From Palsa-892 sp035295845 (GTDB taxonomy: Bacteria > Pseudomonadota > Alphaproteobacteria > Rhizobiales > Xanthobacteraceae), in contig DATGIF010000008.1 of NCBI GenBank assembly GCA_035295845.1, positions 124,001 to 188,000 of the forward strand: a stretch of DNA of 64,000 bases. The letters run 5' to 3'. Made by a program: the position numbers and the translations under genes. The notes under the pieces are model-generated. The model did no database searches and was not told the DNA's origin. It saw only the letters and a list, made by a program, of their open reading frames with translations. How positions within the stretch are numbered: position 1 is the stretch's first letter; each line of letters opens with the position of its first letter. Positions 1-7,230 of the stretch are shown one piece after another.

Positions 1-227
1 TCGTAAATGATCGGCACTTTTGGATCGCCGCCGAGGAGAAAGTAGGCGTGCATCGAATGCGCGGGCCGCGCCTCCACCGTGCGGGTGGCGGCGACGAGCG
101 CCTGGCCGATCACCTGGCCGCCGAAGACGCGCTGCCAGTTCGATTGCGGGCTGAGCCCTCGAAAGAGGTTCACTTCCAGCGGCTCGAGATCGAGCAATTC
201 CAGCAGACTTTTGACGGCTTTCGACAT
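1..227 (-). CDS. tesB: Acyl-CoA thioesterase II (TesB family), N-terminal part only
   Basis: Reading leftward from an ATG at 225-227, the frame stays open to the window edge and gives about 75 residues beginning MSKAVKSLLELLDLEPLEVN. The following NLFRG, WQRVFGGQVIGQAL, RPAHSMHAYFL and GDPKVPIIY segments match the first hot-dog domain of TesB. Family members are about 280-300 residues, so roughly three quarters lies outside. TesB hydrolyses medium- and long-chain acyl-CoA in the cytoplasm. The catalytic Asp/Thr/Gln residues lie beyond the visible part. The gene diverges from the UbiH-like gene across about 94 bp with no recognised signal. Confidence 0.85.
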   Translation of the reverse strand, partial: MSKAVKSLLELLDLEPLEVNLFRGLSPQSNWQRVFGGQVIGQALVAATRTVEARPAHSMHAYFLLGGDPKVPIIY

Positions 228-321
228 ATTGCCCCCGGCAAACAGGATTGACCCTCTCGCTACGGGACAGTCAAGCGCGAGCCCATTCGTGCTAAAACCG
301 TGCGCGAAACAGGCAAAGCGA

Positions 322-1551
322 ATGGACGCGTCGAACCAGCGGCTAGACGTACTGATCGCGGGCGCCGGCATTGCCGGGCTCGCGCTCGCCACGGCGCTCG
401 TGCGCGCGCTCAAGCCGGGTTTCTCGATCGCGGTCTGCGATCCGGCGCTGGCGAAAGAACCCGCGCGCGACGAGCGCGTTTCCGCGATTGCGCCGGCGGC
501 GCGCCAGATCCTCGAAGCTTTGGGCGTTTGGGAAAAGCTCGCCGCGAATGCGCAGCCGGTCCGCGCGATGGAAATCACCGACAGCCATCTCGAAGATGCG
601 GTGCGCCAGCCTTTTCTGCATTTCGACGCGGCGGCGGATGCAGGCGCGCCGCTCGCGCATATTGCCGAGCATCGCGAACTCGCGATCGCCTTGCGGGAAG
701 CGGCGGCGAAGGCCGGTGTTCGCTTGCTGGCGAGCAAGACCGAAAGCTTTGCGCCGCTCGATGGCGGGCTCGACGTTCGGCTGGAAGACGGCGCGTCGTT
801 CGCTGTGCGCCTGTTGGTTGCCGCCGATGGCGCGAAATCGAAATTGCGCGCGACGGCGGGCATTCGCATGGTTTCATGGGATTACGGCCAATCGGGAATC
901 GTCGCCACGATCGGCCATGAGCGCGACCACGAAGGCCGCGCCGTGCAGCATTTTCTTCCCGTTGGGACCTTCGCGATCCTGCCTTTGACCGGCAGGCGGT
1001 CGTCGATCGTGTGGGCGGAAAAGAGCGGCGAGGCGGAACGGCTGGTCGCGCTCGCGCCCGCGGAATTCAAGGAAGAATTGATCCGCCGTTTTGGCCTGAA
1101 GCTCGGCGAGATCGAGTTCTTCTCGCCGCCGCGCGCCTATCCGCTGTCGTTCGCCGTTGCCCGGCGCTTTGTTGGCGAGCGCCTGGCGCTGGTCGGCGAC
1201 GCCGCCCATGTCATTCATCCGCTGGCGGGGCAGGGGCTCAATCTCGGCCTTCGCGACGTGGCGGCACTCGCCGAATGCGTCGCCGACGCCGCGCGTCTCG
1301 GCCTCGATCCGGGCGCGCCCGACGTGCTCGCGCGCTATGAGCGCTGGCGGCGCCTCGACACGATGATGATGGCGGGCGCGAGCGACGGGCTGAACCGGCT
1401 TTTCTCGAATCGCTCCGATGCGCTGCGCGTTGCGCGCGACGTCGGGCTCGGTATCGTTGAGCGGACGCCGGCGCTGAAACGATATTTTTCGCGCGAGGCC
1501 GCGGGCGAGACCGGCGAGATGCCGAAGCTCATGCGCGGCGAGGGGCTTTAG
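322..1551 (+). CDS. FAD-dependent aromatic hydroxylase of the UbiH/UbiF/COQ6 family
   Basis: A 409-residue flavoprotein monooxygenase, full length for the family, that hydroxylates the ring of polyprenyl-phenol intermediates in ubiquinone synthesis. Visible motifs are the N-terminal Rossmann GAGIAG (about residues 13-18), the central DERVSAIAP segment, and the C-terminal GDAAHVIHPLAGQGLNLG stretch near residue 295, the FAD/ribityl motif typical of UbiH/COQ6. I chose the ATG at 322 (MDASNQRLDVLIAG) because the frame upstream, open from 79, overlaps the divergent tesB gene and has no family similarity. Which ring position it hydroxylates (UbiH, UbiF, UbiI or UbiL role) cannot be read from sequence. 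A palindromic repeat follows the stop codon within 10 bp. Confidence 0.9.
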   Translation: MDASNQRLDVLIAGAGIAGLALATALVRALKPGFSIAVCDPALAKEPARDERVSAIAPAARQILEALGVWEKLAANAQPVRAMEITDSHLEDAVRQPFLHFDAAADAGAPLAHIAEHRELAIALREAAAKAGVRLLASKTESFAPLDGGLDVRLEDGASFAVRLLVAADGAKSKLRATAGIRMVSWDYGQSGIVATIGHERDHEGRAVQHFLPVGTFAILPLTGRRSSIVWAEKSGEAERLVALAPAEFKEELIRRFGLKLGEIEFFSPPRAYPLSFAVARRFVGERLALVGDAAHVIHPLAGQGLNLGLRDVAALAECVADAARLGLDPGAPDVLARYERWRRLDTMMMAGASDGLNRLFSNRSDALRVARDVGLGIVERTPALKRYFSREAAGETGEMPKLMRGEGL

Positions 1552-1559
1552 ATCGCGTT

Positions 1560-1648
1560 GTCGTGCCCGGCTTTATGCCGGGCATCCACGTCTTTGCTGA
1601 GAAACCAAGAAGTAAGACGTGGATGGCCGGAACAAGTCCGGCCATGAC
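1560..1648. repeat. Two inverted copies of a palindromic intergenic repeat
   Basis: Positions 1560-1592 and 1616-1648 are related 33-mers in inverted orientation, separated by 23 bp. Each contains its own hairpin (CCCGGCTTTATGCCGGG and GGCCGGAACAAGTCCGGCC) and ends in the outer arm CCACGTC or GACGTGG. The whole can therefore fold as two hairpins or one long cruciform. It lies between the convergent ubiH-like and Trm112-like genes, where it could act as a bidirectional terminator. Similar GTCATGGCCGG palindromes are widespread in Bradyrhizobium-type genomes. Confidence 0.75.
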
Positions 1649-1651
1649 GCA

Positions 1652-1837
1652 TCAACTAATCTTCCGCGCTTCCTCCGGCAACATGATCGGAATGCCGTCG
1701 CGGATGGGGTAGGCGAGTTTCGCCGCGCGCGAGATCAATTCCTGTTTCTCGCGGTCGTATTCGAGCGGCCCCTTGGTCACCGGACAGACCAGGATTTCCA
1801 GAAGCTTCGGGTCGATCGCGGCGGGGTTGTTGCTCAT
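1652..1837 (-). CDS. Trm112/UPF0434 family small protein
   Basis: A 61-residue protein whose LLEILVCPVTKGPLEYD and YPIRDGIPIMLPEEAR segments are the hallmark of the bacterial Trm112/YcaR family. In eukaryotes and archaea Trm112 activates several SAM-dependent methyltransferases; the bacterial role is less clear. The single Cys in the CPVTKG segment is the remnant of a zinc-ribbon site. The size is normal for the family. The gene lies between two palindromic repeats and is followed leftward by the larger inverted repeat pair, so it may be a separate transcription unit from the Lon-like gene upstream of it. Confidence 0.9.
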   Translation of the reverse strand: MSNNPAAIDPKLLEILVCPVTKGPLEYDREKQELISRAAKLAYPIRDGIPIMLPEEARKIS

Positions 1838-1863
1838 GACTGTCTTATTCGACTTTCTTCGCT

Positions 1864-1892
1864 GTCATGCCCGGCATAAGCCCGGGCATGAC
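1864..1892. repeat. Third copy of the GTCATGCCCGG-type palindrome
   Basis: A nearly perfect palindrome with arms GTCATGCCCGG and CCGGGCATGAC around a short ATAAG-type loop. It belongs to the same family as the pair at 1560-1648. It sits between the Trm112-like start (1837) and the Lon-like stop (1897), so it probably ends or attenuates the leftward transcript of the thioredoxin/Lon-like pair. Confidence 0.7.
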
Positions 1893-1896
1893 GGGA

Positions 1897-2559
1897 TCAT
1901 TGCATCGGCAGGTCGCCGCCGCCACTGCCCTTGGCGAGCGTCACTTCCGTCACCGCGATCAGCATTTCGGCGCGCGTCTTCAGATCAGGCGCCTCCAACA
2001 GCGCTTGCTTTTCCTTCACGCCATAGGGCGACAGCATCGAAAGGCCGTTGACCAGCGCCTCGGTCGGCGACTGGCGGATGCCCTGCCAGTCGGCCTCGAT
2101 CTTGTTGGCGGAGAGATACGCCGAGAGGATTTTCAACAGCGCTTCGCGGTCGACCGCGTCGGCGCCGTCATTCGGGAGAAGGTCGCGCCGGTAAGGCTCG
2201 AAGTCGACGCGGCACTGGCGATAGGGGGTCGCGACCGAAAGCTCGCCGGCGATCCTGAAGCGCGCGATTCCCGTGAGCGTCACGAGATAACGGCCGTCGC
2301 CCGTTTCGGCGAACTGCGTGATGCGGCCGGCGCAGCCGGTGGGGTAAAGCGCGGGCGCGGCGGATGGCGCGCCTTTGGTCTCGTCCGGCTGCACCATGCC
2401 GATGATGCGCGGGGCCGCGAGCGCGTCGTCGATCATGGCAAGGTAGCGCGGCTCGAAAATGTTGAGCGGCAACTGCGCGCGCGGCAGCAGCAGCGCCCCG
2501 GCGAGCGGAAAGACCGGCATCGTCGGCGGCAATTCCTGCATTTCGCGATCCAGACTCAT
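1897..2559 (-). CDS. Lon protease N-terminal (substrate-binding) domain protein
   Basis: A 220-residue protein that corresponds to the LON N-domain alone (LON_substr_bdg). Family signatures are MPVFPLAGALLLPRAQLPLNIFEPRYL near the start, then RIIGMVQPDE and GCAGRITQF. There is no AAA+ or protease domain, so it is not a Lon protease; its cellular role is unknown. The start is the ATG at 2557-2559 (MSLDREMQELP). The frame extends upstream, but that part would overlap the thioredoxin gene, whose stop is at 2588. It lies 28 bp downstream of the CnoX-like gene and is probably co-transcribed with it; this pairing is frequent in alphaproteobacteria. Confidence 0.88.
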   Translation of the reverse strand: MSLDREMQELPPTMPVFPLAGALLLPRAQLPLNIFEPRYLAMIDDALAAPRIIGMVQPDETKGAPSAAPALYPTGCAGRITQFAETGDGRYLVTLTGIARFRIAGELSVATPYRQCRVDFEPYRRDLLPNDGADAVDREALLKILSAYLSANKIEADWQGIRQSPTEALVNGLSMLSPYGVKEKQALLEAPDLKTRAEMLIAVTEVTLAKGSGGGDLPMQ

Positions 2560-2587
2560 CGGCCTCGGCCCGTCAATCGAGCGCGCT

Positions 2588-3493
2588 TCAGACGAACAAC
2601 AGCGAGGAAAGACGGCGGCGGCCCTCGATCGTCGCCTCGTCATTCACGCCCCAGACCTCGAAGAACTGCAGAAGCTGCTTGCGGGCGCCGTCGTCGTTCC
2701 ATTTGCGGTCGCGCTTGACGATCTCGATCAATTGATCGGCCGCGTCGCGGCGCTTGCCGCGGGCGTTGAGCGCGAGCGCCAGATCAAAGCGCGCCTGATG
2801 ATCGAGGGGGTTCGCGGCCAATTTCGCTTCGAGCGGCGCCACGTCGCCGACGCTCTTTGCTTGTTCGGCGAGCTCAAGCGCCGCGCGTGCGGCACTGACG
2901 GCGGGATCGCTCGCCTTCTCTTTCGGAATGAGCGCGAGGGTTGCGCGCGCGGGCTCCAAATTTCCCGCCGCCACATGGCAGCGTGCGAGCCCCGCGAGCG
3001 CCTGCACGTTCTCGGGCTCTTTGGCGAGGATCTCTGCGAAAATCTCGGCGGCCTTGGCGGCGGCGCCCGACTTCAGGGCATCTTCGGCGGCCTTGAGCAA
3101 CTCGGCGGTATCGCTGCCCGCGGGCCCGACAAGGCGATCGACGAACGCCTTGACCTGGCCTTCGGGCAGCGCGCCGACGAAGCCGTCGACCGGCTGGCCG
3201 TTGGCGAAGGCGAAGACGGCGGGGATCGATTGAATGCCGAGCTGGCCCGGTATCTGCGGATGTTCGTCGATGTTCATCTTGACGAGCTTTACCTTGCCTT
3301 TTTGCGCGCGCACGACCTTTTCGATCACCGGCCCCAGCGTCTTGCACGGCCCGCACCAGGGCGCCCAGAAATCGACGAGCACCGGACGCTTCTTCGATTC
3401 TTCGATGACGTCCTTGACGAAGGTCTGGGTCGTCGCATCGGCGACGAGGGTATCGGCGCCCGCGGGCGTCTCGGCGGTCTGGTTCAGCAGCAT
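2588..3493 (-). CDS. cnoX: Thioredoxin-TPR co-chaperone of the CnoX/YbbN family
   Basis: A 301-residue protein with a thioredoxin fold (about residues 20-125) followed by TPR-like helical repeats to the C-terminus. The active site WAPWCGPCK keeps both cysteines, unlike E. coli CnoX/YbbN, so it should have real thiol-oxidoreductase activity as well as holdase activity for GroEL clients. The cis-proline segment is IQSIPAVFAF. The start MLLNQTAETP (ATG at 3491-3493) gives the usual length; 26 further upstream codons have no family similarity. Expected location is the cytoplasm. The Lon-N-like gene follows directly, which suggests one protein-quality-control transcript. Confidence 0.88.
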   Translation of the reverse strand: MLLNQTAETPAGADTLVADATTQTFVKDVIEESKKRPVLVDFWAPWCGPCKTLGPVIEKVVRAQKGKVKLVKMNIDEHPQIPGQLGIQSIPAVFAFANGQPVDGFVGALPEGQVKAFVDRLVGPAGSDTAELLKAAEDALKSGAAAKAAEIFAEILAKEPENVQALAGLARCHVAAGNLEPARATLALIPKEKASDPAVSAARAALELAEQAKSVGDVAPLEAKLAANPLDHQARFDLALALNARGKRRDAADQLIEIVKRDRKWNDDGARKQLLQFFEVWGVNDEATIEGRRRLSSLLFV

Positions 3494-3591
3494 TCCCGTT
3501 CGTTCCCGAAAAGCTCCGGCTCGGGCCGGAATTCTCGACGAATAAATGGGAGGAATTGGCGCCGAATGCAATCGGGGCCGCGAAGCGGCGA

Positions 3592-4110
3592 TTAAGCGGG
3601 GTTTTTCCTGCCCTCGTCCGCAAGCGCGACGATAAGCGGGGCATGGCCGACCGCTTGCAGGAAGCGCAGGAGGCCGGCGGCGGAAATCCGCGTGGTGCGG
3701 GTGTTCACCAGCGGATGGAAGTTGAGGGGATCGCGCGAAAGCAGCGCCTTGTCGAGGACGACGGTTACGCGCTTTTCCCGATCGTTCATCGCCGCCAAGG
3801 GCGTGACCGACCCGGGCTCCACGCCGAGCGCGGCGCGCATCTCCTCGGCCTTGCCGAAGGAGAGCCGGCCGGAAGCGCCGATCCGGCGGTGCAGCGACTT
3901 GAGGTCGACCGCTGTGCTTTCCTCGGCGGAAACGAGGAACAGGCGGTCCTTGCGGTCGACGAGAAAGAGGTTCTTGGTGTGCGCGCCCGGAATTTCGCCG
4001 CGGAGGTGGCGCGATTCTTCGACGCTGAAGAGCGGCGGATGCTCGACGGTCGCCGTCTCGATGCCGAGGCGGGCGAGAAAAGCGATAAGTTCTTCAGGCG
4101 TCGCGGGCAT
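3592..4110 (-). CDS. proX: Prolyl-tRNA deacylase (YbaK/ProX-type trans-editing protein)
   Basis: A 172-residue stand-alone YbaK domain. It matches the ProX/PrdX subfamily that clears Ala-tRNA(Pro) made by prolyl-tRNA synthetase. Characteristic segments are EHPPLFSVEESR, KNLFLVDRK (with the conserved lysine), LSFGKAEEMRAALGVEPGSVTPLA, and FHPLVNTRTTRIS near the C-terminus. The length and both ends agree with the family. It is leftward, 99 bp before the thioredoxin-TPR start, and diverges from the tRNA-Gly gene. Exact amino-acid specificity is inferred from the subfamily, not proven by sequence. Confidence 0.88.
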   Translation of the reverse strand: MPATPEELIAFLARLGIETATVEHPPLFSVEESRHLRGEIPGAHTKNLFLVDRKDRLFLVSAEESTAVDLKSLHRRIGASGRLSFGKAEEMRAALGVEPGSVTPLAAMNDREKRVTVVLDKALLSRDPLNFHPLVNTRTTRISAAGLLRFLQAVGHAPLIVALADEGRKNPA

Positions 4111-4227
4111 TAACCGAGCGGATGTCCGGCATATTAAGCAATCGCGCGACTATAACGCGCCGGTTGCATTGGCAGGTTGCTTTTGGCATAGAACCGCCCT
4201 CTATCGCGGCCTATATTAAGTATGGAT

Positions 4228-4302
4228 GCGGGTGTAGCTCAGGGGTAGAGCACAACCTTGCCAAGGTTGGGGTCGTGGGTTCGAATCCCATCGCCCGCTC
4301 CA
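4228..4302 (+). tRNA. tRNA-Gly (GCC)
   Basis: The cloverleaf is complete. Acceptor GCGGGTG pairs with CGCCCGC (4292-4298), including a T-G wobble; the anticodon arm is CAACC-TTGCCAA-GGTTG with anticodon GCC; the T-arm is GTGGG-TTCGAAT-CCCAT; CCA is encoded at 4300-4302. It stands alone between the divergent proX gene and the convergent oxidoreductase operon. Confidence 0.97.
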
Positions 4303-4339
4303 AAATCACCAAGCAAGAATCGAAATGATCGTGCCGGGC

Positions 4340-5395
4340 TCAGCGCAGCTCGGCGTTGATTGTTTCGAGCGCGGCGGAGCCGGGGCAAAGCTCGGCTTCG
4401 TTCAGGCGGTTCAGCGGCGTCGCGGTCATGTCGATGCGCTCGCAAAGATCTTCCGATTCCAGCTCCACATAGAGCAGTCCGGTGACCACTTCGCCCTTGG
4501 CATGGCTCGCCATCAGGTAAGCGAGCGCGGCACTCTTGTCGGTGGGCTCGTATTCGGCGGCGAGCTTGCGCAGCTTCAGATACGTGCCGTCGTGCTGGCG
4601 CACGAGCGTCCCGGTGCCCGGCGCGTAGTCGGCCTTGATCTCGGGCTTGCCCTCGATGAATTCGACCGCGTTCACCGCTTCGTTGTGCTCGCGCACGTAA
4701 TCGAAGCTCTTGGTCGAGCCCGGATGGTTGTTGAAGGCAACGCACGGGCTGATGCAGTCGATCAACGCCGCGCCCTTGTGTTCGATCGCGGCCTTGATGA
4801 GCTCGACGAGCTGCTTCTTGTCGCCGGAGAAGGAGCGGGCGACGAAGGTCGCGCCCATGACGATCGCGAGGCTCACGAGGTCGATCGGCTCGTCCATATT
4901 GCCGGCGCCTTTTTTCGACTTCGAGCCCTTGTCGGCGGTCGCCGAGAACTGGCCCTTGGTAAGGCCGTACACGCCGTTGTTCTCGACGATGTAGAGCATG
5001 TTGACGCCGCGGCGGAGGAGATGCGCGAACTGGCCGAGGCCGATCGAGGCGCTGTCGCCGTCGCCGGAGACGCCGAGATAGATGAGGTCGCGGTTGGCCA
5101 GGTTGGCGCCGGTCATCACCGACGGCATGCGGCCGTGCACCGAATTGAAGCCGTGGCTCTGGCCGAGGAAATAATCCGGCGTTTTCGAGGAGCAGCCGAT
5201 GCCGGAGAGCTTCGCCACCCGGTGCGGCTCGATGTTCAACTCGAAGAAGGAATGGATGAGCGCGGCCGAGATCGAATCGTGGCCGCAGCCGGCGCAGAGC
5301 GTCGACACCTTGCCTTCGTAATCGCGGTGGGTGAAGCCGAGCGAATTGTGCGCGAGCTTCGGGTGCTGGAGCTTGGGCTTGGCGATGTAGGTCAT
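4340..5395 (-). CDS. korB: 2-oxoacid:ferredoxin oxidoreductase, beta (TPP-binding) subunit
   Basis: A 351-residue subunit of a two-type-subunit 2-oxoacid:ferredoxin oxidoreductase, probably acting on 2-oxoglutarate (KorB). The enzyme oxidatively decarboxylates a 2-oxoacid to its acyl-CoA and reduces ferredoxin. The CAGCGH motif near residue 35 and the later GCSSKTPDYF segment supply cysteines for the [4Fe-4S] cluster. VSGDGDSASIG followed by VENNGVYGLTKGQ is the TPP/Mg motif. The ATG overlaps the end of korA by 4 bp, so translation is coupled. It is the last gene of the leftward korC-like/korA/korB operon. Substrate choice between 2-oxoglutarate and another 2-oxoacid is inferred. Confidence 0.9.
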   Translation of the reverse strand: MTYIAKPKLQHPKLAHNSLGFTHRDYEGKVSTLCAGCGHDSISAALIHSFFELNIEPHRVAKLSGIGCSSKTPDYFLGQSHGFNSVHGRMPSVMTGANLANRDLIYLGVSGDGDSASIGLGQFAHLLRRGVNMLYIVENNGVYGLTKGQFSATADKGSKSKKGAGNMDEPIDLVSLAIVMGATFVARSFSGDKKQLVELIKAAIEHKGAALIDCISPCVAFNNHPGSTKSFDYVREHNEAVNAVEFIEGKPEIKADYAPGTGTLVRQHDGTYLKLRKLAAEYEPTDKSAALAYLMASHAKGEVVTGLLYVELESEDLCERIDMTATPLNRLNEAELCPGSAALETINAELR

Positions 5396-7230
5396 GAGGC
5401 CACCACGCGGATGGCGGCGCGGCCGAGTTCCTGCATGCGCCGTCCGATGTCGCTGACGATGAAATTGGCGGTGATCGGCGTGCCGTCGTAATGCAGAATT
5501 GGCACGATCTTGGCGGGATCGACGCGGCCGGTGTCGAGTAAAAGCGTGCGGAGCTGCGCGTCGCGGTTTTGCTCGACGAGAAACACCTTTTCGTGGTCGC
5601 GAATGAAGTCGAGCACTTCGTCGGTGAACGGATAGGCGCGGAGCCTGAGCGTATCGAGATGGACGCCGGTGCGCTCGAGCGCGCCGATCGCCTCGTCCAT
5701 CGCCACCGACGTCGAGCCGAAATAGATGGCGCCGAATTTCGTCGCCTCGCGCGCGTTCTTGCGCACGGGCGCGGGGACGAGCTTCTTCGCGGTGTCGAAT
5801 TTTTTGAGGAGCCGCTCCATGTTGTCGACATAGACCGGACCCTCTTCGCTGTAGCGCGCGTAGCGGTCGCGCGAGGTACCGCGGGTGAAGTAGGCGCCTT
5901 TGGTCGGATGCGTTCCGGGATAGGTGCGATAGGGAATGCCGTCGCCGTCAACGTCGAGATAGCGGCCGAATTCCTTGCCGGCTTCAAGTTCGGCGGCGGT
6001 CATCACCTTGCCGCGGTCGAGTTTCTTGGCGTCGTTCCAGGCGAGCGGCTTCACCAGCCATTCGTTCATGCCGATGTCGAGATCGAGCATGACGAAGATC
6101 GGCGTCTGCAGCCGGTCGGCGAGATCGAAAGCGAGCGCGCCGAATTCGAAACACTCGCGCGGATCTTCCGGGAAGAGAAGCACGTGGCGGGTGTCGCCAT
6201 GCGAAGCATAGGCGCAGGCGAGAATGTCCGATTGCTGCGTGCGCGTCGGCATGCCGGTCGAAGGGCCGCCGCGCTGCACGTCGAAGAGCACGGCTGGAAT
6301 TTCGGCGAAATAGGCGAGGCCAATGAACTCCTGCATCAGCGAAATGCCGGGACCGGCGGTGGCGGTGAAAGCGCGGGCGCCGTTCCAGGCCGCACCGATC
6401 ACCGTGCCGATCGCCGCCAATTCGTCCTCGGCCTGGATGATGGCGAAGCGGTTCTTGCCCTTGTCGTCGAGGCGATAGCGCCGGCAGTGGCGCTGAAAGG
6501 CCTCCGCGAGCGAAGTCGACGGCGTGATCGGATACCAGGCGGCGACGGTAGCGCCGCCGTAAACCGCGCCGAGCGCGGCCGCGTCGTTGCCTTCGATCAG
6601 GATGCGGTCGCGGACAGCGTCGGTGCGCTCGGCCTTGAGGCCGAGCGCGCCCTTCAAATTCTTCTCGGCGTAATCGCGGCCGATGTGAAAGGCTTCCAGG
6701 TTCGGCGCGATCAGCTTGTCCTTGCCCTTGTAAAGTTCGCCGATCAGCTTTTCGACCACGGCGGATTCGATGCCGAGCAAGCCCGCGAGCGCGCCCACAT
6801 ACATGATGTTCTTGAACAACTGCCGCTGCCGCGGGTCGGAATATTGCTTGTTGCAGATTTCGGTGAGCGGCACGCCGATGACGTTGATGTCGTCGCGGAA
6901 TTTCGACGGCGGCAGGGGCTTGGAGGAATCGTAGAAGAGGTAGCCGCCGGGCTCGATGGATTTTACGTCCTTGTCCCAGGTCTGCGGATTCATCGCGACC
7001 ATGAGGTCGACGCCGCCGCGGCGGCCGAGATGGCCTTCCGCCGACACGCGCACCTCGTACCAGGTCGGCAGGCCCTGGATGTTCGACGGGAAAATGTTGC
7101 GCGAGCCCGCCGGAATGCCCATGCGGATCAGGGAGCGCGCGAAGATGCGGTTGGCGCTCGCCGAGCCTGAACCGTTGACGTTGGCGAAGAGGACGACGAA
7201 GTCGTTCGTGCGCTCTAGGCGGCTTTGCAC
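5392..7230 (-). CDS. korA: 2-oxoacid:ferredoxin oxidoreductase, fused gamma-alpha subunit
   Basis: A 612-residue fusion: a gamma domain (about residues 10-200; GSGSASANRIFARSLIRMG, GGVDLMVAMN) and an alpha/PYR domain (about 225 onward; AAWYPITPSTSLAEAF, AEDELAAIGTVIGAAWNG, ATAGPGISLM, RGGPSTGMPTRTQQSD). It partners KorB. The frame is open much further upstream (to 8337), but that is a shadow of the preceding gene. I place the start at GTG 7228-7230 (MQSRLERTNDF) because GGAGGA lies 5 bp before it and homology begins there. This overlaps the end of the upstream flavoprotein gene by 16 bp. An ATG start is absent in the right place, so the GTG call deserves confirmation. Confidence 0.9.
   Translation of the reverse strand: MQSRLERTNDFVVLFANVNGSGSASANRIFARSLIRMGIPAGSRNIFPSNIQGLPTWYEVRVSAEGHLGRRGGVDLMVAMNPQTWDKDVKSIEPGGYLFYDSSKPLPPSKFRDDINVIGVPLTEICNKQYSDPRQRQLFKNIMYVGALAGLLGIESAVVEKLIGELYKGKDKLIAPNLEAFHIGRDYAEKNLKGALGLKAERTDAVRDRILIEGNDAAALGAVYGGATVAAWYPITPSTSLAEAFQRHCRRYRLDDKGKNRFAIIQAEDELAAIGTVIGAAWNGARAFTATAGPGISLMQEFIGLAYFAEIPAVLFDVQRGGPSTGMPTRTQQSDILACAYASHGDTRHVLLFPEDPRECFEFGALAFDLADRLQTPIFVMLDLDIGMNEWLVKPLAWNDAKKLDRGKVMTAAELEAGKEFGRYLDVDGDGIPYRTYPGTHPTKGAYFTRGTSRDRYARYSEEGPVYVDNMERLLKKFDTAKKLVPAPVRKNAREATKFGAIYFGSTSVAMDEAIGALERTGVHLDTLRLRAYPFTDEVLDFIRDHEKVFLVEQNRDAQLRTLLLDTGRVDPAKIVPILHYDGTPITANFIVSDIGRRMQELGRAAIRVVAS

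Noticed and set aside
79..321. N-terminal extension of the UbiH-like protein by 81 residues
   Set aside because: It overlaps the divergent tesB gene and has no similarity to the family; the Rossmann motif is correctly spaced from ATG 322.
2459..3595. Long plus-strand ORF opposite the thioredoxin gene
   Set aside because: It is an antisense shadow of a well-recognised gene, as expected in GC-rich DNA; no known family matches.
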